Of a stretch of DNA of 64,000 nt, positions 9,778 through 17,479 are shown piece after piece. The first letter of the stretch is position 1, and each line of letters opens with the position of its first letter. The notes under the pieces are model-generated. The model saw nothing but the letters and a program-made list of their open reading frames with translations, searched no databases and was not told where the DNA came from. The DNA comes from an uncultured Eggerthellaceae bacterium (GTDB taxonomy: Bacteria; Actinomycetota; Coriobacteriia; Coriobacteriales; Eggerthellaceae): positions 1 to 64,000 of the forward strand of contig CALUHI010000011.1 in assembly GCA_944320405.1 (NCBI GenBank), read 5' to 3'. A program made the translations under genes and the position numbers.

Positions 9778-11049
9778 ATGAATTCCAACCAGTCCCATAC
9801 CATGGAGCTTCTGGCGCCCGCTGGCGGTGCGTCGCAGTTGGAGGCCGCACTGCGTTTCGGCGCCGATGCGGTGTATCTGGCATGCGACCGATTCGGCATG
9901 CGCCAGCGCGCCGAGAACTTCTCTCTTGCGGAGATCCCAGCCGCTGTTTCGCGTGCGCATAGTGCGGGGGTGCAGGTGCATGTGACGCTCAATACGCTGA
10001 TGGACGCCGATGACATCGCCGCCTTGCCCGGATACCTTGAAGCGCTTGCCGACGCCGGCGTCGATGCCTTCATCGTGAGCGATCTGGGGGCGTTTTCGCT
10101 TGCCCAGCAGCATGCGCCGAATGTTGCCCTGCATGTAAGCACGCAAGCGAGCGTGGCGAATGCGGCTGCCGCCCGCCGCTGGCACGACATGGGGGCGTCG
10201 CGCGTGGTGTGCGCGCGGGAGATGAGCATCGACGAGATCGCTCGCATGCGCGCTGACACGCCGCGCGATCTGCAGATAGAGGTGTTCGCTCACGGCGCAA
10301 TGTGCGTGGCGGTGTCGGGCCGTTGCCTGCTTTCGGCTGCGATGACGGGGCGTTCGGGAAACAAGGGCCATTGCTCGCAGTCGTGCCGATGGAGCTACGC
10401 GCTGGTGGAAGAGAAGCGCCCGGGGGAGTATTTCCCCATCGAAGAGGACGTGCGCGGCTCGTTTGTGCTGAACGCGCAAGATCTCTGCATGATCGACCAT
10501 CTGGACGACCTTGCCGCCGCCGGCGTCGATTCCATCAAGCTGGAGGGACGAAACAAGAAGGCGTTCTACGTGGCGACGGTGGTTCATGCGTACCGCCAGG
10601 TGCTTGACGGGGCCGACCCCGCTTCGGTCCGTGACGACCTCTACGCCATTTCGCATCGGCCCTACGGAACCGGTTTCTACTATGGCCAGCCCAACCAGAC
10701 ACCTGAACGCGACGGCTACGTGAAAGAGTGCTTGCACGTGGCAACGGTGACGTCGTGCGAGCCGAGCCCGGACGCAGCGTGCTGCCTCGACGGCGAAGCT
10801 GCCTGGATTTCCGAGGTCCAGTGCCACAACCGTTTCTGCGAAGGCGACGAATTGGAGCTTCTTGCACCGCACCAGCCCATCGCCAAGATCCGCGTCGAAG
10901 GGCTGCGTTGGTTGCCTGAAGCGACAGAGGACGACCCCAACCCTCATCCTGTGACGGTGGGGGTGGCGAACCGCTCCATGGCGCACTACCGCTTCAAGAC
11001 CGCCGCTCCCTTGAATGAGGGGGATCTGCTACGTGCGCGCATCGCGTAG
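9778..11049 (+). CDS. Peptidase U32-family protein (YegQ/TrhP/RlhA type)
   Basis: A 423-residue protein of the U32 family. Characterised relatives (TrhP, RlhA) carry out prephenate-dependent hydroxylation of tRNA U34 or 23S rRNA rather than proteolysis. An N-terminal TIM-barrel begins LLAPAGGASQLEAALRFGADAVY. The family signature with conserved cysteines is in MCVAVSGRCLLSA and KGHCSQSCRWSY. A C-terminal beta-barrel domain follows (about residue 310 on). The ATG at 9778 has no Shine-Dalgarno sequence; TACCAT (9765-9770) lies 7 bases upstream in the place of a -10 box, so a leaderless transcript is likely. Which RNA it modifies cannot be decided here. Confidence 0.85.
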   Translation: MNSNQSHTMELLAPAGGASQLEAALRFGADAVYLACDRFGMRQRAENFSLAEIPAAVSRAHSAGVQVHVTLNTLMDADDIAALPGYLEALADAGVDAFIVSDLGAFSLAQQHAPNVALHVSTQASVANAAAARRWHDMGASRVVCAREMSIDEIARMRADTPRDLQIEVFAHGAMCVAVSGRCLLSAAMTGRSGNKGHCSQSCRWSYALVEEKRPGEYFPIEEDVRGSFVLNAQDLCMIDHLDDLAAAGVDSIKLEGRNKKAFYVATVVHAYRQVLDGADPASVRDDLYAISHRPYGTGFYYGQPNQTPERDGYVKECLHVATVTSCEPSPDAACCLDGEAAWISEVQCHNRFCEGDELELLAPHQPIAKIRVEGLRWLPEATEDDPNPHPVTVGVANRSMAHYRFKTAAPLNEGDLLRARIA

Positions 11050-11140
11050 GAAGCCTGACAGGGGAGTGATTCCTGCATCCGTTTGACGGGGCGGCGCTGC
11101 CGGGTTCGCGTCGGGCTGCCCGCATGCCTTTCCCGTTGCG

Positions 11141-11146
11141 TATAAT
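11141..11146 (+). promoter_or_regulatory. -10 box for the homocysteine methyltransferase-like gene
   Basis: A perfect TATAAT 45 bases upstream of the start, with no clear -35. Confidence 0.5.
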
Positions 11147-11190
11147 GGCGGGAACCGCTGATCCGTTTGTCTGAAGGGAAGGTGCTCCCC

Positions 11191-12702
11191 GTGTCTGCAT
11201 CCTCCGACCGTTACGAAGCTTCCAGCTATTCCGCATGGGATGCGCTGCGCGATCCTGCATCGTCTCCGTTGCCCGATCCGCTTGAGGGGCTCACCATCAA
11301 AGACGAGCATTTGGAACGCGTTCTGCGCGGCCAGGACCTGCTGGTTCAGGATGGCGCGATGGGCACGCAGCTGCAGGCGCACGGCCTTGCGCAAAGCGGT
11401 CAGATTCCCGACCTTGCCAGCATCTCGGATCCGGAAATCGTCACGCTTGTACACAAGAAGTACCTCGAAGCGGGTGCCGAGATGGTGACTACCAATTCGT
11501 TCGGGGCGAATGAGATCAAACTTGCCGGGACGGCCTCCGTTGACGAGGCGTGCGCAGCGGCGGTCGCATGCGCAAAGGCATCCGGTGCACGCTATGTTGC
11601 CGGCAGCATCGGTCCTTTGGGGAAACTGCTCGAGCCGTATGGCGAAGTGCCGTTCGAACGCGCCTACGAACTGTTCTTCCAGCAGGCGCGTGCGCTTGCG
11701 GAAGCCGGCGCAGACGTCATTGCCATCGAGACGATGACCGACCTGCGTGAGGCGAAGGCCGCGCTGCTCGCCGCGAGGGCTGCGTGCCGCCTTCCTGTGT
11801 TCGCGTCGATGACCTACACCGAAAAAGGCCGCACGCTGTTCGGCACGCCCCCTGCCGTTGTGGCGGCGACGCTTTCGTCGCTGGGAGCCAACGTCGTGTG
11901 CGTCAATTGCTCGCTTGGTCCACGCGAACTGCTGCCCATCGTTCACGAGCTTGTGGCCGCCTCGCGGTGCCCTGTTGCTGTGCGCCCCAATGCGGGCATG
12001 CCGCGCCTAGAAGACGGCAAGACTGTCTACGATGTCACACCTGACGAATTTGCCCAGGTCATGGAGCAGATGCTGGATATAGGTGTGAACATCATGGGTG
12101 GTTGCTGCGGAACCGACCCTTCGTTTACCGAGAAGCTTGCCGAGCTTGCGGCGCGCAAGGAAGCGCCAGCGCCGCGACCCTATCTGCCGGCGCTGCGCAT
12201 CTGCGCTGCCCAGGGCATGGCGCAGGCGGATTTCCGCGCGGGTGATGAACTTGAGATCGCGTTCGCGGTCGATTCCGATGATGAAGACGTTTTGGACGAC
12301 GTGCGCGAGGGCGATGCCGATTCGGTGGTCGATGAGGCGATGGATCTTCGCGGCGAAGCCGATGTCGTTGAGCTGAACCTGGCGCCGGCGGGCGTGACGG
12401 GGGAGGATGAGCGCGAGCTTCTGGAGGAGGTTGTCGCCGAGCTGGAAGAGACGTCTCCTATGCCGCTGTCACTGCGCACCGACGATCCGGAAACGCTTGA
12501 GGCGCTCGTGCGCGCTATCGCAGGCAAGCCGCTTGTCGGTACGGCGCAAGGCGGAGCGGCTGCTTTGGAACAGCTTCTTCCTGTTGCGAAGCGCTACGGA
12601 TGCGCCATTGCCATCCCTGCGGCGGGTGACGCGGCGCAGCATGCGGCAGAACGGGCGATGGAGCTGGGCATTCCCGGAGAGGATATCGTTTTCCGCGGTT
12701 AA
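11191..12702 (+). CDS. Homocysteine S-methyltransferase domain protein with shortened pterin-binding-like C-terminus
   Basis: A 503-residue protein. Residues about 40-340 are a zinc-dependent homocysteine S-methyltransferase barrel as in MetH (VQDGAMGTQLQ, TNSFGANEIKL, VNCS and GGCCGTDP supplying zinc cysteines). The remaining 160 residues resemble the beginning of a dihydropteroate synthase-like, methyltetrahydrofolate-binding barrel (ADVVELNLAP, ending ELGIPGEDIVF) but stop about halfway. The cobalamin and reactivation domains of full MetH are absent. Probable role: methionine synthesis or methyl transfer, the methyl donor being unclear. Start: the GTG at 11191 after AAGGGAAGG; a TTG at 11167 lacks support. 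Confidence 0.8.
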   Translation: MSASSDRYEASSYSAWDALRDPASSPLPDPLEGLTIKDEHLERVLRGQDLLVQDGAMGTQLQAHGLAQSGQIPDLASISDPEIVTLVHKKYLEAGAEMVTTNSFGANEIKLAGTASVDEACAAAVACAKASGARYVAGSIGPLGKLLEPYGEVPFERAYELFFQQARALAEAGADVIAIETMTDLREAKAALLAARAACRLPVFASMTYTEKGRTLFGTPPAVVAATLSSLGANVVCVNCSLGPRELLPIVHELVAASRCPVAVRPNAGMPRLEDGKTVYDVTPDEFAQVMEQMLDIGVNIMGGCCGTDPSFTEKLAELAARKEAPAPRPYLPALRICAAQGMAQADFRAGDELEIAFAVDSDDEDVLDDVREGDADSVVDEAMDLRGEADVVELNLAPAGVTGEDERELLEEVVAELEETSPMPLSLRTDDPETLEALVRAIAGKPLVGTAQGGAAALEQLLPVAKRYGCAIAIPAAGDAAQHAAERAMELGIPGEDIVFRG

Positions 12703-12813
12703 CAGCGTTGAAGCGTGCTCGAAAATCGCATCTTGCCGCAGGTTGTGGGGCTTGAGCACCTGCGGTTATTGTAAGATAGGGATAACGACATTCCCAAGGG
12801 AAAGGGGTTCACT

Positions 12814-13116
12814 ATGGGAATCAAAGCACCGGAGGCGCTGGATGTCACCTTCGACGAGCTGACGACCTACCTGCATGCCAATCACGCGGTATACATGGAG
12901 GTCGGCGGTGAGACCTACTACCTCACCGACGTGAACGACCGTTACTGGCGCGTTCAGGACACCACCAAGTTCAACGACAAGGGCCATTACGTCGACATGA
13001 GCGAGCTCGTCCCCACCATCAGCGAGTTTTTGGAGCTCCCGTTCCTGGACGGCAAGTCTATCAAGGATCTGTTCGACGACGCTACTTTCTATGCGTCCGA
13101 GAAGAAGGCTGAATAG
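12814..13116 (+). CDS. Conserved-looking hypothetical protein, 100 residues
   Basis: A small, acidic, soluble protein of no family I recognise. It has no signal peptide, membrane span or cysteine motif. Aromatic residues cluster in the middle (YYLTDVNDRYWRVQ) and the C-terminal half is helix-like. A good ribosome site (AAAGGGG, 12800-12806) precedes the ATG at 12814, codon use is like the neighbours, and a strong terminator follows at 13143, so it is a real single-gene unit. An extended -10-like TGTAAGAT lies at 12770-12777. Confidence 0.7.
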   Translation: MGIKAPEALDVTFDELTTYLHANHAVYMEVGGETYYLTDVNDRYWRVQDTTKFNDKGHYVDMSELVPTISEFLELPFLDGKSIKDLFDDATFYASEKKAE

Positions 13117-13142
13117 CCCCATTCAAAATCGAATAGCGAACC

Positions 13143-13170
13143 GAAGGGCGGCCTGCGGGCCGCCCTTCTT
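13143..13170 (+). terminator. Strong hairpin between convergent genes
   Basis: GAAGGGCGGCC (13143-13153) pairs perfectly with GGCCGCCCTTC (13158-13168). It lies between the convergent 100-residue gene and the minus-strand membrane protein gene and can serve both. Confidence 0.85.
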
Positions 13171-13181
13171 CGTTAATTTGT

Positions 13182-14384
13182 CTAGTGTTTGCGAAGATGC
13201 TGGAAGAAGCCCGTTTGCCTTTTCGGGATGGTACGGGCAGCTGCGTCTCGCATGGCCGTGCTCGCGTCTTCCACGCCATCCTTCACCGCATCGAGCATAT
13301 CGCCCACGCGCTCGGTTCCCGAGCGCACGGTGCGGCCGACGGAATCGCGGGTGGCGTCTAAGGTTTCCGCCGCTTTCTCGCGTGCGGCCTTGCCAGCTTC
13401 GGCGACCTTTTCCTTCGCTGCGTCGCGCATGGATGCAGCGACCGATGCCACGGCGGCGCGCAGATCATCCAACAGACCGCACGTCCTTAAGAATTCGAGC
13501 GCTTCGCCATAGGAAGATCGCCTGAGCTCGCGCATGTCGGCTGGAGCATCTTTTGACAGAAGCAGCTTCTTGGCTATGACGCCAACGCGCACCGTGAGGA
13601 AGGCGTTTGAGGCACCCTGCGCCGCCGAAGAGAGCACCATGCCAGAAGCACCGATAAGCGTGTTGCCCCCGGCAAGCGCGATGACTTCTTCCAAATCCAT
13701 CTGCTCAATGCCGCCGGCGAAAAGAGTTGCCTTCATAACGCGTGCGTAAAGCCCCCACAGGGTTGGTCCGCTTGGACGAAAACCGCAATCAGTGGCGATG
13801 GAGCGCACGAGGCGTAGGTTCACGGCGGCAACCGAAAGCATGTCGAATGCCGGAGCCTGAGAGATGGCGGTGCTGACGAAAGACGCTTTCGCTGCACGCT
13901 TGATATCGGCATCGACTACCGGTTCAAGCACTCTAACGTAGAGATCGGCGAGTTCGGCGGGGGAGGGATTCGTTATGCGAGCGATGGCGTCGCGTTCCTT
14001 GCAGGGAATGCGCGCTCGCTTCAGCAGGTTGTCCACGAGGAATTGCAGCTTTCGTCTCTGTTGGCGGGTGTTCCCTCTTTCTAAACAGTCTAGACCGAAC
14101 ACGGGTCGTGAGAGCGTGCGTGCTATCGGTACCACTGCACCTACAACAACGCAGACGCCGCACAGCAAGTAGAACAGCACTCCCAAGGCGAAATTCGCTG
14201 CGCCAAGCTGTTGTCCCAGCGAGACGATGCTACCTGTGAGTGCCAGAGCCACAAGCAGCACCGCAGCGGTGGCAGATGCAACGATGCGAGGATTGACCCC
14301 TTTGCTTAGTGTCTGGGGTTCTTTGTAGGGGACATCAGGTGCAGGAGCGCCACTGTCGGGCGTTGCGTTTGCGGATTCTTTCAT
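13182..14384 (-). CDS. DUF697/YcjF-like membrane protein with long charged amphipathic tail
   Basis: A 400-residue protein. Residues about 35-85 hold two hydrophobic spans (VASATAAVLLVALALTGSIV and ANFALGVLFYLLCGVCVVVGAVVPI). A helical domain follows (about 110-300) with glycine-rich segments such as VIALAGGNTLIGASGMVLSSAAQG, resembling DUF697 (YcjF-type) proteins. The C-terminal 90 residues are an Ala/Lys/Glu/Asp-rich repetitive amphipathic helix (KEKVAEAGKAAREKAAE and so on). Function unknown. The start is the ATG at 14384 after GGAAG; the open frame runs on upstream but without conserved-looking sequence. Its stop is near the 13143 hairpin. Confidence 0.7.
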   Translation of the reverse strand: MKESANATPDSGAPAPDVPYKEPQTLSKGVNPRIVASATAAVLLVALALTGSIVSLGQQLGAANFALGVLFYLLCGVCVVVGAVVPIARTLSRPVFGLDCLERGNTRQQRRKLQFLVDNLLKRARIPCKERDAIARITNPSPAELADLYVRVLEPVVDADIKRAAKASFVSTAISQAPAFDMLSVAAVNLRLVRSIATDCGFRPSGPTLWGLYARVMKATLFAGGIEQMDLEEVIALAGGNTLIGASGMVLSSAAQGASNAFLTVRVGVIAKKLLLSKDAPADMRELRRSSYGEALEFLRTCGLLDDLRAAVASVAASMRDAAKEKVAEAGKAAREKAAETLDATRDSVGRTVRSGTERVGDMLDAVKDGVEDASTAMRDAAARTIPKRQTGFFQHLRKH

Positions 14385-14708
14385 CGGGCTTCCTCTCTTT
14401 CCGCGATTTCGTTGCGTTCCATGGTAGAGAGGCGTGTTCATAGGCGCTGCGTGGAACGGAGGGGGAAGCGGGGGAATGGGTCGCTTTGCGCTTCCCTTGA
14501 TAGTAGGTGTGCTGTGCCAGGCTTTCCTTCTCATTGGGATGCTGCTTCGGAATTTGCCATGGCGCACTATGCGAAAGAATGCTTTCCGCTTCGGATAGTC
14601 CGCAGAAATCTGAAGCTTCACAGTAGGAAAATTCCCGAAAAAAGGGTCTTGCGCGGGGTAGGAGGTTCGGATAATATATCCGTTGCTGCTTCGGTAGCAA
14701 CCCATTTC
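14385..14708. other. 324-base gap between divergent membrane protein and tRNA-Ala
   Basis: No convincing coding sequence. The left part should hold the leader and promoter of the minus-strand membrane protein gene, not clearly recognisable. The right part holds the tRNA-Ala promoter at 14649-14677. I see no repeat shared with the rest of the window. Confidence 0.6.
14649..14677 (+). promoter_or_regulatory. Promoter of tRNA-Ala
   Basis: TTGCGC (14649-14654), 17-base spacer, TAATAT (14672-14677), placed 31 bases before the mature tRNA. Confidence 0.65.
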
Positions 14709-14784
14709 GGGGCATTAGCTCAGCTGGGAGAGCGCATGGCTGGCAGCCATGAGGTCAGGGGTTCGATCCCCCTATGCTCCACCA
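14709..14784 (+). tRNA. tRNA-Ala (GGC anticodon)
   Basis: A 76-nt cloverleaf. Acceptor GGGGCAT pairs with ATGCTCC, the anticodon stem CATGG/CCATG holds the loop CTGGCAG (anticodon GGC), the T-arm is AGGGG-TTCGATC-CCCCT, and CCA is encoded at the 3' end. A terminator follows. Confidence 0.97.
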
Positions 14785-14791
14785 AATTTTT

Positions 14792-14829
14792 CAGGCCGTC
14801 GGGGAAATCCGGCGGCCTGTTTGCTTTTC
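14792..14829 (+). terminator. Terminator after tRNA-Ala
   Basis: CAGGCCG-CGG pairs with CCGGCGGCCTG (to 14819) over GGAAAT and is followed by TTTGCTTTT. Confidence 0.85.
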
Positions 14830-14881
14830 TGTAGTGATTGTTTCGCTCGCCGAAATGCGGCGGTCTTAGGGGCCGCTTCAC

Positions 14882-14887
14882 TATAAT
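14882..14887 (+). promoter_or_regulatory. -10 box for cysE
   Basis: TATAAT 41 bases before the cysE start, directly after the tRNA terminator. No clear -35. Confidence 0.5.
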
Positions 14888-14927
14888 TGAGTGGAACCAA
14901 AGCTGCTCTTCATGCCAAGGAGGCCCC

Positions 14928-15839
14928 ATGTTCGGAGAGAACCTCGACCAGATCGTCAAGGCGATCGAGAAGAACTACGAAGCAGATGAGATCTTCTTCA
15001 CCAAGCCTGGGCGAAAGTTCCCCAGCCGCCTTGCGGTCAAAAACGTCCTGAAGACGCTGCGCCGCGTTCTGTTCCCGGGGTATTTCGGGCCGGAGATGCT
15101 GTCGGCGGCGGCGAGTCCGTCGTATTTTATCGGCAACACGCTCATCGAAGTCGAGCGCGAGTTGCGTGGGCAGATCGTCACGGCGCTTACCTACACTTCT
15201 GACGATCCTGACGCCCGCTGCGCTCCCGACGAGGTCCAGCAGCGCGCCGACGAGATCATGGCGGCGTTCTTCGCCGAGCTTCCCAACATCCAACGCATCC
15301 TGCTGACCGATGTCGAGGCGCTGTTCGAGGGTGACCCGGCAGCCGGCTCCAAGGAAGAGGTCATCTTCGCGTATCCGGGCCTGTACGCCATCTACGTGTA
15401 CCGCGTTGCACATGTTCTTTACGAGCAGAAGGTGCCCATCATCCCGCGCATCATGACCGAGCTGGCGCATTCCGGCACCGGCATCGACATCGGCGCGGGC
15501 GCCAAGATCGGCGAGTACTTCTTCATCGACCACGGTACCGGCGTCGTCATCGGCGCGACCACCGAGATCGGTGACCATGTGAAGATCTACCAGGGCGTCA
15601 CGCTGGGCGCGCTGTCCACGCGCGGCGGCCAGCGCCTTGCGGGCGTGAAGCGCCATCCCACCATCGAGGACAACGTGACCATCTACTCCAACGCGTCGGT
15701 GCTTGGTGGCGAGACGGTCATCGGCGAGGGCTCGGTCATCGCCGGCTCGACGTTCGTGACGTTCTCCGTTCCGCCGCACTCCCGCGTGTCGGTCAAAGAG
15801 CAAGAGATCACCGTCCGCCAGCCAGGCGAGCGCGACTAA
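14928..15839 (+). CDS. cysE: Serine O-acetyltransferase (EpsC/CysE type)
   Basis: A 303-residue enzyme that acetylates serine with acetyl-CoA, the first step of cysteine synthesis. The helical N-terminal domain has RLAVKNVLKTLRRVLFPGYF and YFIGNTLIEVEREL, as in the longer EpsC-type enzymes. The C-terminal left-handed beta-helix has hexapeptide repeats (GIDIGAGAKIGEYFFIDHG, VIGATTEIGDHVKIYQ) and the active-site His in FIDHGTG. No cysK is adjacent. Start: the ATG at 14928 after AAGGAGG. Confidence 0.93.
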   Translation: MFGENLDQIVKAIEKNYEADEIFFTKPGRKFPSRLAVKNVLKTLRRVLFPGYFGPEMLSAAASPSYFIGNTLIEVERELRGQIVTALTYTSDDPDARCAPDEVQQRADEIMAAFFAELPNIQRILLTDVEALFEGDPAAGSKEEVIFAYPGLYAIYVYRVAHVLYEQKVPIIPRIMTELAHSGTGIDIGAGAKIGEYFFIDHGTGVVIGATTEIGDHVKIYQGVTLGALSTRGGQRLAGVKRHPTIEDNVTIYSNASVLGGETVIGEGSVIAGSTFVTFSVPPHSRVSVKEQEITVRQPGERD

Positions 15840-15860
15840 CGGGCCAAGCGGCAATGTTTT

Positions 15861-15896
15861 GAGAGAGGCGGGCGAATTGTCCGCCTCTCTTTATTC
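15861..15896 (+). terminator. Bidirectional terminator between cysE and the radical SAM gene
   Basis: AGAGAGGCGG (15862-15871) pairs with CCGCCTCTCT (15881-15890) and is followed by TTTATT. It lies between convergent genes. Confidence 0.85.
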
Positions 15897-15916
15897 TGCC
15901 GGAGAGGATCCGCCTA

Positions 15917-17230
15917 CTATTCCGCGCAGCAGAATCGCAGGTCGCGCAAGTAATCGGGCAGTGTGGTTTTCAAGGGATGGCACTGCATTTGGTCGGTGCG
16001 GCGTTCCCAGTCGCAGTTGCCTAGGCAGATGGGCAGCAGGGCGCATTCTCGGCATTGCGGGTCGGCGAAGGGGTCGTGGCTGATGGCTTGCAGCTTGTCC
16101 GGCGCGGGGCAGGGCTCTTCCAGCAGGTTGAACACGACGTGTTCCTTGTTGCCGACGTATCCATCGCAGGCGTACACGTCGCCCACGCAGTCGATCACGT
16201 AGTAGTTGTCGCTCTGTCCTCCACAGAACACCGGGGGAGCGGCAAGCTTTGCGAGGATCGTCTGCTCATCGAACCCGCGCGAGGCGAATTCCTCGTACTC
16301 AAGCTGCGCAAACTCTTCCGGCTTCAGCAGAACGAACTCTGGTTTGCAGAAATCGCGCGTGCCGTAAAAATGACCGCAGTCGGAAAGCCGTCCACAGGAC
16401 AGGTCGATGCCCAGCGTGCAGTGCAGCTCATCGCGCAGAGCGTGGTATTCCGGCCAGTTCGTGCGGTCGACGTTCATGATGGCGTTTACCTGGATGCCGT
16501 GCTCGATGAACAGCCTTGCGGCGGTTATGACGCGCTCGAACGAGTTGACCGAAGGGTCTGCGGGCATGCGACGTTTGTTGTGGGTTTCCTCGAAACCATC
16601 GATGGTGAGCAGTGCGGTACTTACGCGGCAACGTGCGAGCATAGCAGCGGCAGCATCGTCGATGAGGGTTCCGTTAGTCAGGATGAGCGCGTCGTAGGCG
16701 ACGTCTCGTTGGTCGCAAAACGCGATCTTGCGCTCGGAAAGCCGTTCCACCTGGGGGAGCGCAAGCGATGGGTCGCCGCCGTACCACTGCACAGAAAGGC
16801 TGCGGAAGGGGTGCTGCGCGTAGCGATCTGCCATGAAGCGCAGAATGGCGTCCATGACGTCTTCTTGCATGGTCCCTTTGATTGCGGGTATTCCCTGCTC
16901 GTAGCAGTAGGGGCAACGGTAGTTGCAGGCGTAGGTGGGCACAAGCACGAGCGTCAGCGCAGAGAGGTCGTGGCGTGCTGCTTCGAAGCGCGTCTGCAGC
17001 GCAGCGAGCTCTTCTTCTGGTGAAGCGTCGGTGAGGAATCCGTCTGCTGCAAGTCGTTCAACCAACGGCTGCGCCTTCGCGTTGTCGTGCCAGTCGATGC
17101 CGTTTTCCTCAAGCGTTTGGTAGATCTGCGCCGCCGCCTCGTCGAGCGCGGTGAATGCACCTGTTGCTGTGTTGAACAGAAGGGTCTCGCTGCCGTTCTC
17201 GACGGCTATGTTGTAGCGCGATGCGTGCAT
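15917..17230 (-). CDS. Radical SAM/SPASM domain protein
   Basis: A 437-residue enzyme. The N-terminal 85 residues look like a RiPP-type recognition or PqqD-like wing (RYNIAVENGSETLLFNTATG). The radical SAM barrel follows, with the cluster motif CNYRCPYC (Cys102, 106, 109) and a WYGGDPS variant of the GGEP motif. A C-terminal SPASM region has cysteines in VFCGG, VIDCVGDVYACDG and CRECALLPICLGNC. Relatives mature peptides or sulfatases. I find no plausible precursor peptide or sulfatase next to it, so the substrate is unknown. Start: the ATG at 17230 after GGAGG on the minus strand. It runs convergent to cysE. Confidence 0.85.
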   Translation of the reverse strand: MHASRYNIAVENGSETLLFNTATGAFTALDEAAAQIYQTLEENGIDWHDNAKAQPLVERLAADGFLTDASPEEELAALQTRFEAARHDLSALTLVLVPTYACNYRCPYCYEQGIPAIKGTMQEDVMDAILRFMADRYAQHPFRSLSVQWYGGDPSLALPQVERLSERKIAFCDQRDVAYDALILTNGTLIDDAAAAMLARCRVSTALLTIDGFEETHNKRRMPADPSVNSFERVITAARLFIEHGIQVNAIMNVDRTNWPEYHALRDELHCTLGIDLSCGRLSDCGHFYGTRDFCKPEFVLLKPEEFAQLEYEEFASRGFDEQTILAKLAAPPVFCGGQSDNYYVIDCVGDVYACDGYVGNKEHVVFNLLEEPCPAPDKLQAISHDPFADPQCRECALLPICLGNCDWERRTDQMQCHPLKTTLPDYLRDLRFCCAE

Positions 17231-17479
17231 CGTGGTACTGGCCTCCTTGATGCTTGGACGGTTCGATGATACTCCCTCGAGCACATGCGTCAAAGGTTCA
17301 CAGCATGCGGAATGCGGGCAGTCGGTGCAGCAAGGAGGGGAGTTGTGGATTTATGTTCGGCTTGCGGGGAAGCTCTTCCCTTGAAGTGGACTCCAGGGTG
17401 TTCAATAGTGGAATCGATCCCGCATTGAGGCAAGCTGCTGCGGGGAAATCTGTTCAGAGGGGTTTCAAGGAGGCAATTC

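Noticed and set aside
7402-10986. A 1194-codon open frame on the minus strand antisense to ispF, cysS and the U32 gene
   Set aside because: It mirrors well-conserved genes on the plus strand and its translation has no recognisable domain. Long antisense frames are expected in G+C-rich DNA.
14709-14784. tRNA-Ala as a possible prophage or island attachment site
   Set aside because: No integrase and no direct repeat of the tRNA 3' end is seen downstream; the following gene is cysE with its own promoter.
17231-17479. A precursor peptide gene for the radical SAM enzyme
   Set aside because: Small frames exist on both strands but none has a ribosome site and a leader-core peptide pattern that I could defend.
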